A stretch of 64,000 nucleotides of DNA from Bolinopsis microptera (Eukaryota; Ctenophora; Tentaculata; Lobata; Bolinopsidae): NCBI RefSeq assembly GCF_026151205.1, contig NC_087080.1, forward strand, positions 16,281,337-16,345,336, given 5' to 3'. The notes below the pieces were generated by a model. It was given only the letters and a program-made list of their open reading frames with translations, was not told the DNA's origin and searched no databases. The position numbers and the translations under genes were made by a program. Below are positions 31,899-41,126 of the stretch, piece by piece. Each line of letters opens with the position of its first letter. Positions within the stretch are counted from its first letter, which is position 1.

Positions 31899-33371
31899 CA
31901 TCACCCCTCTTCAAAAGCCTGGCAAGACTCCTGGTGAACTGAAAAGCCTCAGACCCCTGACATTATGTAACTGTGCTCGTAAGCTGCTATCCCTCATTAC
32001 ACTCAGGAGAATTGAAGCAAAGGTAGACGCTTACACAGGTCCATGGCAAGCTGCCTACAAGCAGAAGAGAAGCTGTGGAGACCTGGTATGGTGTCACTGT
32101 ATGTTGATCAGCATCGTAAAAGAAAGAGAGTGGTCTTTCCACAAGATGGGCCTAGACATGTCCAGTGCCTTCGATACTATCAGAAGCCAGACTGTGCTCA
32201 ACCTCCTAGAGGACGCAGGGTGCACAAGAGATGAGATCAGACTAGTGAGATTCCTCCTGAGCAACACCAAGATCAAGGTGCGAGTCAACAACGCTACCTC
32301 CCTTGAATTCATCAGCACCAACGGAGGACCCCAAGGTGATAGTGTTTCAGGGCTCTGTTTCACAATCACTCTAGCTGGTGCCTGCTACCACCTGCGTGCC
32401 GTGACGCTGCGCCCAACCCCTCCTATTAACCCTAGCGGCATGCCTGAAGAAGATGCCTACTCTGATGACATCGACTATCTTGGTGAAGACAAAGATACTC
32501 TAGAAGCCCTCCTCCCTATCGCTACTAAGGTGTTCAAAGAGTGGAATCTGAATATTAATGAATCAAAGACAGAGTTTGTACACGTCTACATAGCTGGGAA
32601 AGATGAGGTCATGGATGATGGTAAACCCCTTAGAATGAATGAAGAATGGTGCAGTAGCAAGTTGTTGGGTTCTCTGCTAGAAAGTAGGAAAGATGTCACC
32701 AGAAGAATCATGTTAGCCAATGTAGCATTCCAGAACTTCAAGAAGGTCTGGTGCCAGAGTAAGATCCCCCTACAGAAGAAGCTGAAGGTCTATGAGGCCC
32801 AAGTAGTATCTATCCTCATGTATAACTCTAGTTGCTGGGGAATGCCTAAATCGTACTGGGACAAACTAGATGCATGTCACCGTAACCACCTCAGAAAGAT
32901 CATGAATGTCAGCTGGCCACGCAGTATGATGTCCAAAGATACCCTCTACAAACAGAGTAACTCTACCCCTATGTCCGAGCGTGCTGAGTTATCTAGGTGG
33001 AAGATGCTAGGACACATACTGAGGAGCGATGAAAAATCACCAGCTCAAGCTGCTCTGTGTTTTGCTGTCGAGATGTGTAGTGAAGTTGGTAGACTCGGGG
33101 CTCACAGACGTAACCTCCTACACCACCTGAAGGTTGACCTCTGGAAGCGTTTCATCTTGCTGGAGTCGTATGATGATATTCTTCATTTGAGAGAACTTGC
33201 TAGTAACCGTGGTTATTGGAGTAAATTATTCGATTTTATACTTGAGTACAAGTCAATTTGACTTTTGGGACATATAATCTTACAAAGGATCACGTTCAGG
33301 TTCTAAATTATTTTAGGATTGTTGACATTTGTAAGATTGACATGTTTGATAATAATAATAATAATAATAAT
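31899..33371 (+). mobile_element. 5'-truncated LINE with (TAA)n tail (LINE A)
   Basis: A 12 bp target duplication ATGGACATACTA flanks it at 31887-31898 and, beyond the nested second LINE, at 37603-37614. The 5' end is truncated inside the reverse transcriptase. The 3' UTR is short and ends in a TAA repeat (33348-33371 and 37590-37602), which is interrupted by LINE B. This is standard target-primed retrotransposition with 5' truncation. Confidence 0.88.
31900..33261 (+). CDS. Partial non-LTR reverse transcriptase (LINE A)
   Basis: An open frame of 453 codons starts at the truncation point. It enters at the motif LQKPGKTPGELKSLRPLTL, then GPWQAAYKQKRSCGDLV, catalytic motif A (LDMSSAFDT, residues 85-93), motif B (NGGPQGDSVSGLCF), motif C (YSDD) and the thumb region, ending RGYWSKLFDFILEYKSI. 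The frame is intact through the RT core with no stops, so the insertion is young. The endonuclease and ORF1 are missing. The ATG at 32101 is internal and is not a true start. The clade is uncertain. Confidence 0.85.
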   Translation: MTPLQKPGKTPGELKSLRPLTLCNCARKLLSLITLRRIEAKVDAYTGPWQAAYKQKRSCGDLVWCHCMLISIVKEREWSFHKMGLDMSSAFDTIRSQTVLNLLEDAGCTRDEIRLVRFLLSNTKIKVRVNNATSLEFISTNGGPQGDSVSGLCFTITLAGACYHLRAVTLRPTPPINPSGMPEEDAYSDDIDYLGEDKDTLEALLPIATKVFKEWNLNINESKTEFVHVYIAGKDEVMDDGKPLRMNEEWCSSKLLGSLLESRKDVTRRIMLANVAFQNFKKVWCQSKIPLQKKLKVYEAQVVSILMYNSSCWGMPKSYWDKLDACHRNHLRKIMNVSWPRSMMSKDTLYKQSNSTPMSERAELSRWKMLGHILRSDEKSPAQAALCFAVEMCSEVGRLGAHRRNLLHHLKVDLWKRFILLESYDDILHLRELASNRGYWSKLFDFILEYKSI

Positions 33372-33402
33372 TAGGGGGTATATCAAGTCCCCCAGTTATG
33401 AT

Positions 33403-36400
33403 ATGAATTCTCTCCCAAATTTTACAAACTCTCCTACTCTTCCTACTAATGGGTCAGAGCAGGATCAACAACCTAACATCGCCCCTCCAGCTCGCCGTGA
33501 GAGGAAGGCTCGCACTGAGACTTCCACTCGTCACACGTGGAGCAAGGAGGACAACATACAGCTCATGACACTGTATTACCAGAGCCAACCATCCCGCTCT
33601 GGTTACAGAAGGAGACTCCGGTCACTGTGGGATGATGCCGGACTCTTCACTTGTACAGAACAAAGATTGGCAGACCAAGCAAGGTCAATCAGAAATAATA
33701 ATCTCCTCTCAGACATAGAACTACTGGAGATTCGAGGTACCCTTCCACCTAGCGTAGTGGAAGAGGCTCCAACAACGACAACTCAAGCTCTACCCACAGT
33801 CTCCCAAGCAATCAGGACGTTGAGGGATGCAACTATCCCAACTGTTGCCGCCGAAGAACTCACCCCCACCGCAACGGTACCTGATTTTGACAAGGAGGCA
33901 ATCATTGAGCGGCTAAAAACCCTCTTAGAAGACCCTTCAGTGATAGAAACCAAGCCCCTGAGACATGTGAACAGAAAGAAGCTTATGGAGGAAACATCCC
34001 TCATCAACTCATGTATAGCAGAGATTCCTACTTCTTCAATCACTGAAACCAACACTCTATTGCTTGCAGGAGCACATTTAGTCAGCGAAAGACTTGGTGA
34101 AAAACCTGCAAATAAGAATGCAGAGAAGCGGAAAACTCCGCTATGGAAAAGAAGAATCGAAGATAAGATTACCCAGGTGAGGAAAGACATCTCTTATCTT
34201 GAGGAGAAGAAGAAAGGTATTACCCTTAAACAAAAAATACTAGAAGGGCTCAACAGACGTCACCCCCTGTTGAAGAAAAAGGGTATATCATGCATCATTG
34301 AGGAGCTCAAGCAACGTCTTCGTGCAAAAGCAGCTAAGATAAAGAGATTTAATAAAAGATGCGAACGATACCACCAGAACAAGTTGTTTGGAAACAACCA
34401 GAGGCAGTTCTACAGAAACCTTCAAACAAACCCTGAAGAACAGGATATCTCCCACCCTGAGGCTGACAAGGATTCTTGTTTGAAGTTCTGGAAGAACATA
34501 TGGGAGCAGCCGGTTGAACATAACAGTGATGCTGAATGGTTACCGGATGTCAGAACAGCACTAGCCTCAGCAGATGAACAGCGACAGTTTGTTATAACTA
34601 ACACCCTGATTGCAGATAGAGTGAAGAAAATGACCAATTGGTCCTCTCCTGGTACAGACGGACTGCATGCTTATTGGATAAAGCACTTTAAAGAACTCCA
34701 CAATAGGATTGCAGATCAACTTATGAATTGCCTAACCAACGCTGATATCCCTGACTGGATGACATTGGGACGCACGTACCTGCTCATAAAGGACCACTCC
34801 AAAGGACCCATCCCAGGCAATTTCAGACCTATTACATGCTTATCAGCTATGTGGAAACTGTTCACTGGTCTAATCTCAGATTCCATATACAACCATTTAG
34901 ACCAGCAAAAACTCCTCCCCCCTGAGCAGAAAGGGTGCAAGAAGAAGAGCAGAGGATGTAAAGAACAGTTAATGATAGACAAACTCATTCTGAAGAACTG
35001 TAAACGAAGGAAGCGGAACCTGAACATGACGTTTATAGACTACAAGAAGGCGTATGATAGCGTCCCACACTCTTGGATTCTGTCTTGTTTGACCATGTGT
35101 GGTATCTCTTCATCCATCATAGATCTGTTTGAAGCCTCCTTCAAACAATCGTATGTTAACCTGATGCTTGGTAAAGTTTCCCTTGGGAGAATTAAAATTA
35201 ATAGAGGTCTATTCCAAGGAGACTCAGTATCACCTATTCACTTTATCATGAGTCTTATACCCCTGTCCATTCTTTTGAATAAGCATGACATAGGATACTC
35301 TCTGGAGAAGGGAGGTCGACCTAAAGTGTCACATAGGCTATACATGGACGACCTCAAGTTGTATGCCGAGAGTGAAGACGAAATGCAAACACTGGTTAAT
35401 ACCACAGCAGAGTTCAGTAGTGACATAAAAATGGAATTCGGGCTAGAGAAATGTGCCGTGGTGAAGGTGAAGAAGGGAGCAAGAGCCGTTTTCGAAGGCA
35501 TCTCCCTACCCACAGGTGAACAGATCCATGAGTTGGAGGACGAGGGCTATAAGTATCTGGGAATACTAGAAGCCAATGATATACTGCACAAAGAGATGAA
35601 AGCACTGGTTACAAAAGAGTATATCAGAAGAGTTAAAAAGGTTTTAAAATCCCAGCTTCATGGCAGGAATAGTATACAAGCAATTAACGCCTGGGCTGTA
35701 CCTGTTGTTAGATATGGAGCTGGAATTCTCTCATGGAATGCTGGAGAGACCAAAGCCTTAGATGTCAAGACCCGGAAACTGATGAGGATAAATGGAGCTC
35801 ACCACCCCCAAGGAGATGTTGATCGGTTATACGTAAGCCGTCAACTGGGTGGCCGTGGGCTACATAGTATAGAGGAAGTCGTAAAGAGAGAGGAGAATGC
35901 ACTCACCACTTATGTGGTGAGAAGTAGAGACCCAGAACTGATTGCTCTGAAGGACTACTTTGTCAAAGACAAGATACTCTTGGGTGAAGAGATAGAGAAA
36001 GATATCGACCGAACACAGCGCGAGGAAATCCGCAAGGAGAAGTGGACTGCTAAAGTGATGCACGGACAGTTCCCAAGGCAGATGATGGGTATAGCGGACC
36101 CGTTAACCTCTTGGAACTGGCTCACTCAACAAGACTTGAAGAAGGAGACAGAAGGATTGTTGATAGCAGCCCAAGACCAAGCACTTAGGACGAATTATGT
36201 GAAGCACAGGATTGACAAAACACCTGGCTCTTCTCCCCTCTGCAGACTCTGCAGAAATCATTACGAGACAATAGACCACATACTGAGTGGGTGCCCAAAA
36301 CTTTCACAGACAGAATATAAGTGTCGGCATGACAAAGTAGCTGCCGCATTGCACTGGAGTCTGTGCAAGGAATACGGCTTCCCACGCAGTAAAAGGTGGT

Positions 36401-36810
36401 ACGAACACCGGGCAGAGAAGGTGCTGGAGAACGAAAAAGTCAAGATATTGTGGGACTTCCATGTCCAGTCGGACCACGTTATCGAACACTGCAGACCGGA
36501 TCTCCTCCTGGTAGACAAGGTAACCAACGCAGCAACCATCATTGACGTTGCAGTCCCAGGAGATACCCGGATCCTGGATAGAGAACAAGAAAAGATACTG
36601 AAATATCAAGACCTAAAAAGAGAAATTAAGAAGAACTGGAATTTACGAAAGGTCACAATCGTCCCTGTGGTGATAGGCGCATTAGGAACTATCACCATTA
36701 ACTTTCGTAAACACCTCGACGCAGTCCACTGCAATCTGAGCATCTCTAATCTCCAGAAGACAGCTCTGCTTGGATCAGCCAGAATTCTCAGGATGGTCTT
36801 AGACATATGA
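33403..36810 (+). CDS. LINE B polyprotein: Myb-like, reverse transcriptase, zinc knuckle, restriction-like endonuclease
   Basis: Intact frame of 1,135 codons from ATG 33403. The open frame extends upstream only by reading the TAA repeat as poly-Ile. Residues 44-112 form a Myb/SANT-like DNA-binding region (TWSKEDNIQLM ... TEQRLADQARSI). Residues 250-330 are basic and helical. The RT spans about 400-720: LIKDHSKGPIPGNFRPIT, motif A FIDYKKAYDS (544-553), motif B GLFQGDSVSP (602-611), motif C YMDD (647-650). A C-x2-C-x8-H-x4-C knuckle lies at 947-964. The endonuclease core RPDLLLVD-x9-IIDVAVPGD is at 1031-1054, with a following YQDLK. All catalytic residues are present, so the copy may be active. 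The protein would nick the genomic target and prime cDNA synthesis there. Confidence 0.93.
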   Translation: MNSLPNFTNSPTLPTNGSEQDQQPNIAPPARRERKARTETSTRHTWSKEDNIQLMTLYYQSQPSRSGYRRRLRSLWDDAGLFTCTEQRLADQARSIRNNNLLSDIELLEIRGTLPPSVVEEAPTTTTQALPTVSQAIRTLRDATIPTVAAEELTPTATVPDFDKEAIIERLKTLLEDPSVIETKPLRHVNRKKLMEETSLINSCIAEIPTSSITETNTLLLAGAHLVSERLGEKPANKNAEKRKTPLWKRRIEDKITQVRKDISYLEEKKKGITLKQKILEGLNRRHPLLKKKGISCIIEELKQRLRAKAAKIKRFNKRCERYHQNKLFGNNQRQFYRNLQTNPEEQDISHPEADKDSCLKFWKNIWEQPVEHNSDAEWLPDVRTALASADEQRQFVITNTLIADRVKKMTNWSSPGTDGLHAYWIKHFKELHNRIADQLMNCLTNADIPDWMTLGRTYLLIKDHSKGPIPGNFRPITCLSAMWKLFTGLISDSIYNHLDQQKLLPPEQKGCKKKSRGCKEQLMIDKLILKNCKRRKRNLNMTFIDYKKAYDSVPHSWILSCLTMCGISSSIIDLFEASFKQSYVNLMLGKVSLGRIKINRGLFQGDSVSPIHFIMSLIPLSILLNKHDIGYSLEKGGRPKVSHRLYMDDLKLYAESEDEMQTLVNTTAEFSSDIKMEFGLEKCAVVKVKKGARAVFEGISLPTGEQIHELEDEGYKYLGILEANDILHKEMKALVTKEYIRRVKKVLKSQLHGRNSIQAINAWAVPVVRYGAGILSWNAGETKALDVKTRKLMRINGAHHPQGDVDRLYVSRQLGGRGLHSIEEVVKREENALTTYVVRSRDPELIALKDYFVKDKILLGEEIEKDIDRTQREEIRKEKWTAKVMHGQFPRQMMGIADPLTSWNWLTQQDLKKETEGLLIAAQDQALRTNYVKHRIDKTPGSSPLCRLCRNHYETIDHILSGCPKLSQTEYKCRHDKVAAALHWSLCKEYGFPRSKRWYEHRAEKVLENEKVKILWDFHVQSDHVIEHCRPDLLLVDKVTNAATIIDVAVPGDTRILDREQEKILKYQDLKREIKKNWNLRKVTIVPVVIGALGTITINFRKHLDAVHCNLSISNLQKTALLGSARILRMVLDI

Positions 36811-37590
36811 TATTCTTGAGAGTATAATACACTGTAGATACTCTATATTTAGTTTATTCTTCACTGGATACTGTAATAAACACTTTTTACCTGGTCCTCT
36901 TATATCTCTTCCCTTGCTATGTAAGCCCTGTCTCTTGTTTATACAATTTTTAACCCGTATATTGGGTAGACTGTGTATTTGTTATGTATTTTATATTAAA
37001 TACAGCTTTGTGTACAAGTAATTATTGTTATTTACAGGACTAAGGGGTATACATGTGTTGGAGTTTTTCTCTTATTCTTCTTCTCTTGCTCTGCATGCCC
37101 TGATTCTTGTATAAACATGGTGTTTGTTTAAATATTGTATATTCTTGTATTGATTGTGGTATTTTGTGGGTCAGATTCAGCAATACCCAATGGGTACTTG
37201 CTGAATCACTGTTTTATACACTCTGTAGCCAGTCCCTGTGTTCCGTCCCTTGCCCTGCAAGCCCTGTTTCTTGATTATACAGCATTTATTTATCGTGTAT
37301 TACATTGTAGTATGTAATAAACATTTGTAGTAGTGTAGGATTGTTTGAATTTCTTTTTGCTAGGTTTTATAATATTTATTTGTATAATTTGTGATTGTTT
37401 CTCCCGGTTTCTTCCCTTGCGTAGCAAGCCCTGTCTCTTGTAAAAACAACCTAGAAAGATTTGTAGATACACATAGTCTCTACACCTTTACCCTCTGGTC
37501 CCTAGGGTCAGCTGATCCCGGGCCAGAGGAAAACTACCGACTGCCAAGGTTTGACGCCTAGGCAGTCGAGACCTCTTATTGAGACCCTTT
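36811..37590 (+). other. LINE B 3' UTR: four degenerate 165 bp repeats, then two terminal hairpins
   Basis: CCCTTGC...AAGCCCTGTCTCTTGT-like blocks recur at about 36913, 37089, 37248 and 37415. The last 100 bases carry CCTCTGG/CCAGAGG (37492-37498/37523-37529) and CGACTGCC/GGCAGTCG (37538-37545/37561-37568). Such 3' structures are where LINE proteins commonly recognise their own RNA; that role is inferred here. Confidence 0.75.
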
Positions 37591-37742
37591 ATAATAATAA
37601 TAATGGACATACTATTATTCAAAAAGCAATTTAGATTAACCTAATTGTTTATATTTGGCATTGATCAGCGATAACTTTGGCTAGGTACAATATTTTCCAG
37701 AAAAGGAAGTAAGTCCAATTTTCGAAATATGGCAGTATTGGT

Positions 37743-37857
37743 TGTATCACGTCGTGACCCCCACGGTCGTTTCACTATGGTGTAGAGTTTCTACGATGTA
37801 TCGCGATACAGGGGGAGCCGCGCACTCGTGCGCGGCGGGTCATACAACGTATGACAA
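37743..37857. mobile_element. 115 bp hairpin MITE with 9 bp target duplication
   Basis: It is flanked by AGTATTGGT at 37734-37742 and 37858-37866. It shows the same ends as the 16.8 kb copy, with hairpins GCCGCGCAC-TC-GTGCGCGGC (37817-37836) and GTCATAC-AAC-GTATGAC (37839-37855), and a perfect TGTATCGCGATACA at 37796-37809. The related sequence at 31235-31260 lacks the insertion. Confidence 0.88.
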
Positions 37858-38028
37858 AGTATTGGTAGTAAAATTTTCAGTAGAAAATTATTTTCAGCAT
37901 GAGCTATATTTTTAGATCGTTTAGTTCAAGTTTTTACCGCCGGGAGGCGGGCGCGCGCTATTGCAAGCGCAAAGGCTCTGGACACTGGATAGAGCAATAA
38001 TACTGTCCTAATATTAAAATCTATAGAC

Positions 38029-38530
38029 CGCAGAATAGGCGGCTATTGTAACTAGAATAGGCGGCTATTGTAACTAAACTTACTTTATCGATAGTGAATC
38101 AACAAAGTCATAATTAAAGAAAATACGTGAAAAATGTTTAATATTTGGTTAACGGGTGATACTCGTAAAATATTTGTTCCAAATATGAAATAAGACAGTA
38201 CCGTCAACAAGTCCAACTCGGCGCACGTCCTGGTAGGTTATAAACCTACAAGTATTTGGGGAAAATAATGATGGTGACTTAAATTTTGGTAGTCCGAAAA
38301 TATGGTGTTTTTTTTTAAAACCACCGATTTTCGTTTTAAATCTTAAAGTAATATGTAATAAGTGTAAACCGATATAGTCAGCATAAATTCATTTGTATGA
38401 AAAGTTTTAAGCTTCTACAAAATGTTGCATAGAAATGTCCTATAAGGATTACTGGGTCGCGCTCAGCCTGTCATTCCGCCTAATCTCTATTCATATGTTT
38501 ATGAACATGATAGCCTGAGGTCCCCAGGTA
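38029..38530. repeat. Hairpin-module copies in reverse orientation and a 22 bp tandem pair
   Basis: AATAGGCGGCTATTGTAACT is doubled at 38029-38072. 38150-38255 is the reverse of the TAGGTTTATAACCTACC/GAGTATCACCC module. 38430-38530 is the reverse of 18201-18290 (for example TCATTCCGCC and GGTCCCCAGGTAAT). Confidence 0.7.
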
Positions 38531-40600
38531 ATATAAGGAGAGAAAAGATAATTTTTTGAGAAAAGACAATTTTATTATTTATAACAGTTATTTCGATAAG
38601 GGGGGACAGAGGGCCCAAGTTGCAATATAAACCAGACAATATTGAAGATTTAGATTTAAATATTGAGCCCTTTGGCTAGAGAATACTTTTTTAGATATTT
38701 TGGATAGTTTTTAATATTGGTAACATTAATGAATTGTATTTGATTGATATGTAATATTTAGGCCTGTGGCCAGTTTTCACATTTTATTATTTATCACCAA
38801 TTCAATACACAATCAATCAATAAATATATATCCAAATAAACTTGATTAAAAATAATGCTTTTTTGTACCCCAATTTTTGTTCGTCGACCGAATATTAATT
38901 TGGACATGATATTATTATAATATGGTAAATTTGACTGCCAAATCGAATTTTCGTTAAAATACTGCAATCTGAGAAAAAAGCGCCCCAGCACTGTTATATG
39001 TCACTGATTGGTATGCAAAAATCATCCTAAATTGCTTTTATTTGCAATTTGTATAGACTTTCATCATTTATGTATAAAAATTTATAACAAACAAATTTTT
39101 ACTTAAAAATGTGTAGAACTATCAACGAAACGTCCAAAAACAGTTCATTGGTAAATTCTCTTCTTTTTCTGGTGGGTCAGCAAGGAGACTAAGATAATCT
39201 GTGTAATCACTATATAAGATCAAGAAGAGTGACCTGCTTCTAGACAAGAACAACTTCATTAACGGGCACAACACAGGTAAATATCTAGACAGAGGAATAA
39301 TGGATTAATAAAACAAAAGTTAATAAAACAAAAGTTAAATTTATTACCAATTATTCAATCAATACATATCATAAATTCTAATATTGGAAACACAATGCAG
39401 AATGGATGTCTTAAACTATAATTTTGTTGTCACTAATAATCTATTTACTTTCAAAGTTGAAATTTAGTTAAGTATGAAATGCCACCACATCATAGTTAGG
39501 GTAAAATATAATTCTTAAAAATTTTAAAATTGAGAAGATTGCTCTATGACTTAAAATTTAAAATTTAGCAAAAGATATCTAATTTTTAAATGGTTGGTTA
39601 CAGTTTATGACAGTACTGGCATGATCAATTTTATTGTGGCTGGTAAAAGGACCCAGTTGCCTGTAAGGGCTTTACCGAACCCCTGGGGACCACAATGTGA
39701 TAGGATCAGGCCAGATGTTTCTATGTAGAGCAATTTATTTATTTCGGAGCTATGGTTACGTGGTATAGCTGGTGGTCATGTTTAAAGGTCAGTTTATCTT
39801 TGTGTGCTAATTATCCATCCAGATGCTTAGTGATGTGAGTAAATCATGCCCTTCTACAATATATAACGTTTAACTATAAATTTGTTTTTACCACAGAAAC
39901 TGTGGCACTAAGGTCAAGAATTAAAAATTTGTACTCTCATTGATAGTTAAAGCGTTTTTTTCCCCAGCACTACTACACAACAAAAACCTGTCGGCCCACC
40001 GAGGAAACACAGTCGCAGAACAAGGAACCCAATTGTGCTCCTCTATTCTGCGATCGTGTGTATTTACTATAAACTAGCTAAATGCAGTTAGTAAAATTTT
40101 CTGGAATCATTAAAGTCGTTTGATTAGTTTATGTGTCAAAGTAATGTCCATGATAATCATATATTTGGATCCCCGGTGGGCAAACACTCGTCCCAAAGGC
40201 TAAGGCAAACCTTTCAATGTTTCACCATACGAAGTAAGGAGATTTGAACACATACTCAGCCTACAACTCCACCCATGGGACGAGACGTCGTGAGCCCCAA
40301 AATATACAGCATATACCCAGTCAGCAAACACTATACACAACATACATACGATAACAAACAATGTATAATGCCATTACTTCATTTAAAAGAAAATATATCT
40401 GCTATCTAATTTTTTTTTAAATTGAAGAATAAACCTGAAGAGAGGAGAAGGAGAGAGGGGTTTGGGAGAGGTAGAGTAGGAAAACAACAGGATCCTGTGC
40501 CGCAGGATTTTAAAATTTGTTGTATGATGATTCGTTTTGTGTCGTCTCTTAGATTAATATAGGTCTGATACCCTTGTCATGGTTTTTTGCAATAACACCG
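38531..40600. other. No gene recognised
   Basis: AT-rich sequence with short frames only; no inverted or tandem repeat stood out. The end nearest 40.6 kb may be the 3' flank of the LINE piece on the minus strand. Confidence 0.4.
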
Positions 40601-40604
40601 TGGT

Positions 40605-41126
40605 TTACTCATAGAAGCACTCTTGATAGAAGCTCTCATAGCCTGTGAGTTCGTACAAGTTTTTCATTTCAGGGCCTACATTCGTTTCAGCAAGACCAAT
40701 TACAGAGAATTTGTTAGTAAACCTAGCTATTTCAATTGCCAGCGAGTCAAAGTTTGATTTGTTGCCATCAAGATTTTGAAATATTAGTGAGTTTTGCACT
40801 TGTAATTCGTTAGCAAAGGTGCGGTTTATGTCTTTTACAGAATATGAGTCACAGCTTTCAAGTACCTCAGAGATTTTACGTATTACATCATCTGCATCAG
40901 TGTTGTCATCATTGTCATCATTCAGAAGCTTAAATGGGTTATAACGGTTTACTGCTAGGTGGATACAATTATTGCAGTACAAGTCAACTTTTTTATTTTG
41001 TTTGTCACTGGTGTTAAAACATCTAGAGTGAATGGGACAATTACAGTGGTAGCATTCAATTATAGATTGACCTAAGTAAATACTTTTTAGACAGTGGGCA
41101 CAGACCTCTTTTTTAAGAACATTCAT
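40605..41126 (-). CDS. LINE ORF2 N-terminus: PHD-type zinc finger and start of endonuclease (truncated)
   Basis: It starts with the ATG that overlaps the ORF1 stop as ATGA. Residues 9-55 are a Cys/His finger (CAHC ... CYHC ... HSRC ... CNNC), PHD-like. Residues about 110-165 read NSLIFQNLDGNKSNF then FSVIGLAETN, the first strands of an APE-type endonuclease with the Glu of the ET motif. The frame stops at 173 codons, before the rest of the endonuclease and the RT, so this copy cannot make a full ORF2. The downstream sequence does not resume the domain in any frame I checked. Confidence 0.75.
   Translation of the reverse strand: MNVLKKEVCAHCLKSIYLGQSIIECYHCNCPIHSRCFNTSDKQNKKVDLYCNNCIHLAVNRYNPFKLLNDDNDDNTDADDVIRKISEVLESCDSYSVKDINRTFANELQVQNSLIFQNLDGNKSNFDSLAIEIARFTNKFSVIGLAETNVGPEMKNLYELTGYESFYQECFYE

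Larger units (their letters stand above)
33372..37602 (+). mobile_element. Full-length site-specific LINE inserted in (TAA)n (LINE B)
   Basis: The element lies exactly between two parts of a TAA repeat. The 5' UTR is only about 30 bases and holds GGGGG-n10-CCCCC (33374-33378/33389-33393). One long ORF follows, then a 780-base 3' UTR, and the TAA repeat resumes at 37590. Insertion into TAA repeats and a C-terminal restriction-like endonuclease match the Dong/R4 type of LINE. Confidence 0.88.

Noticed and set aside
33319..33402. N-terminal extension of the LINE B protein with poly-Ile
   Set aside because: It is the TAA target repeat read in frame; the ATG at 33403 is inside the element and fits better.
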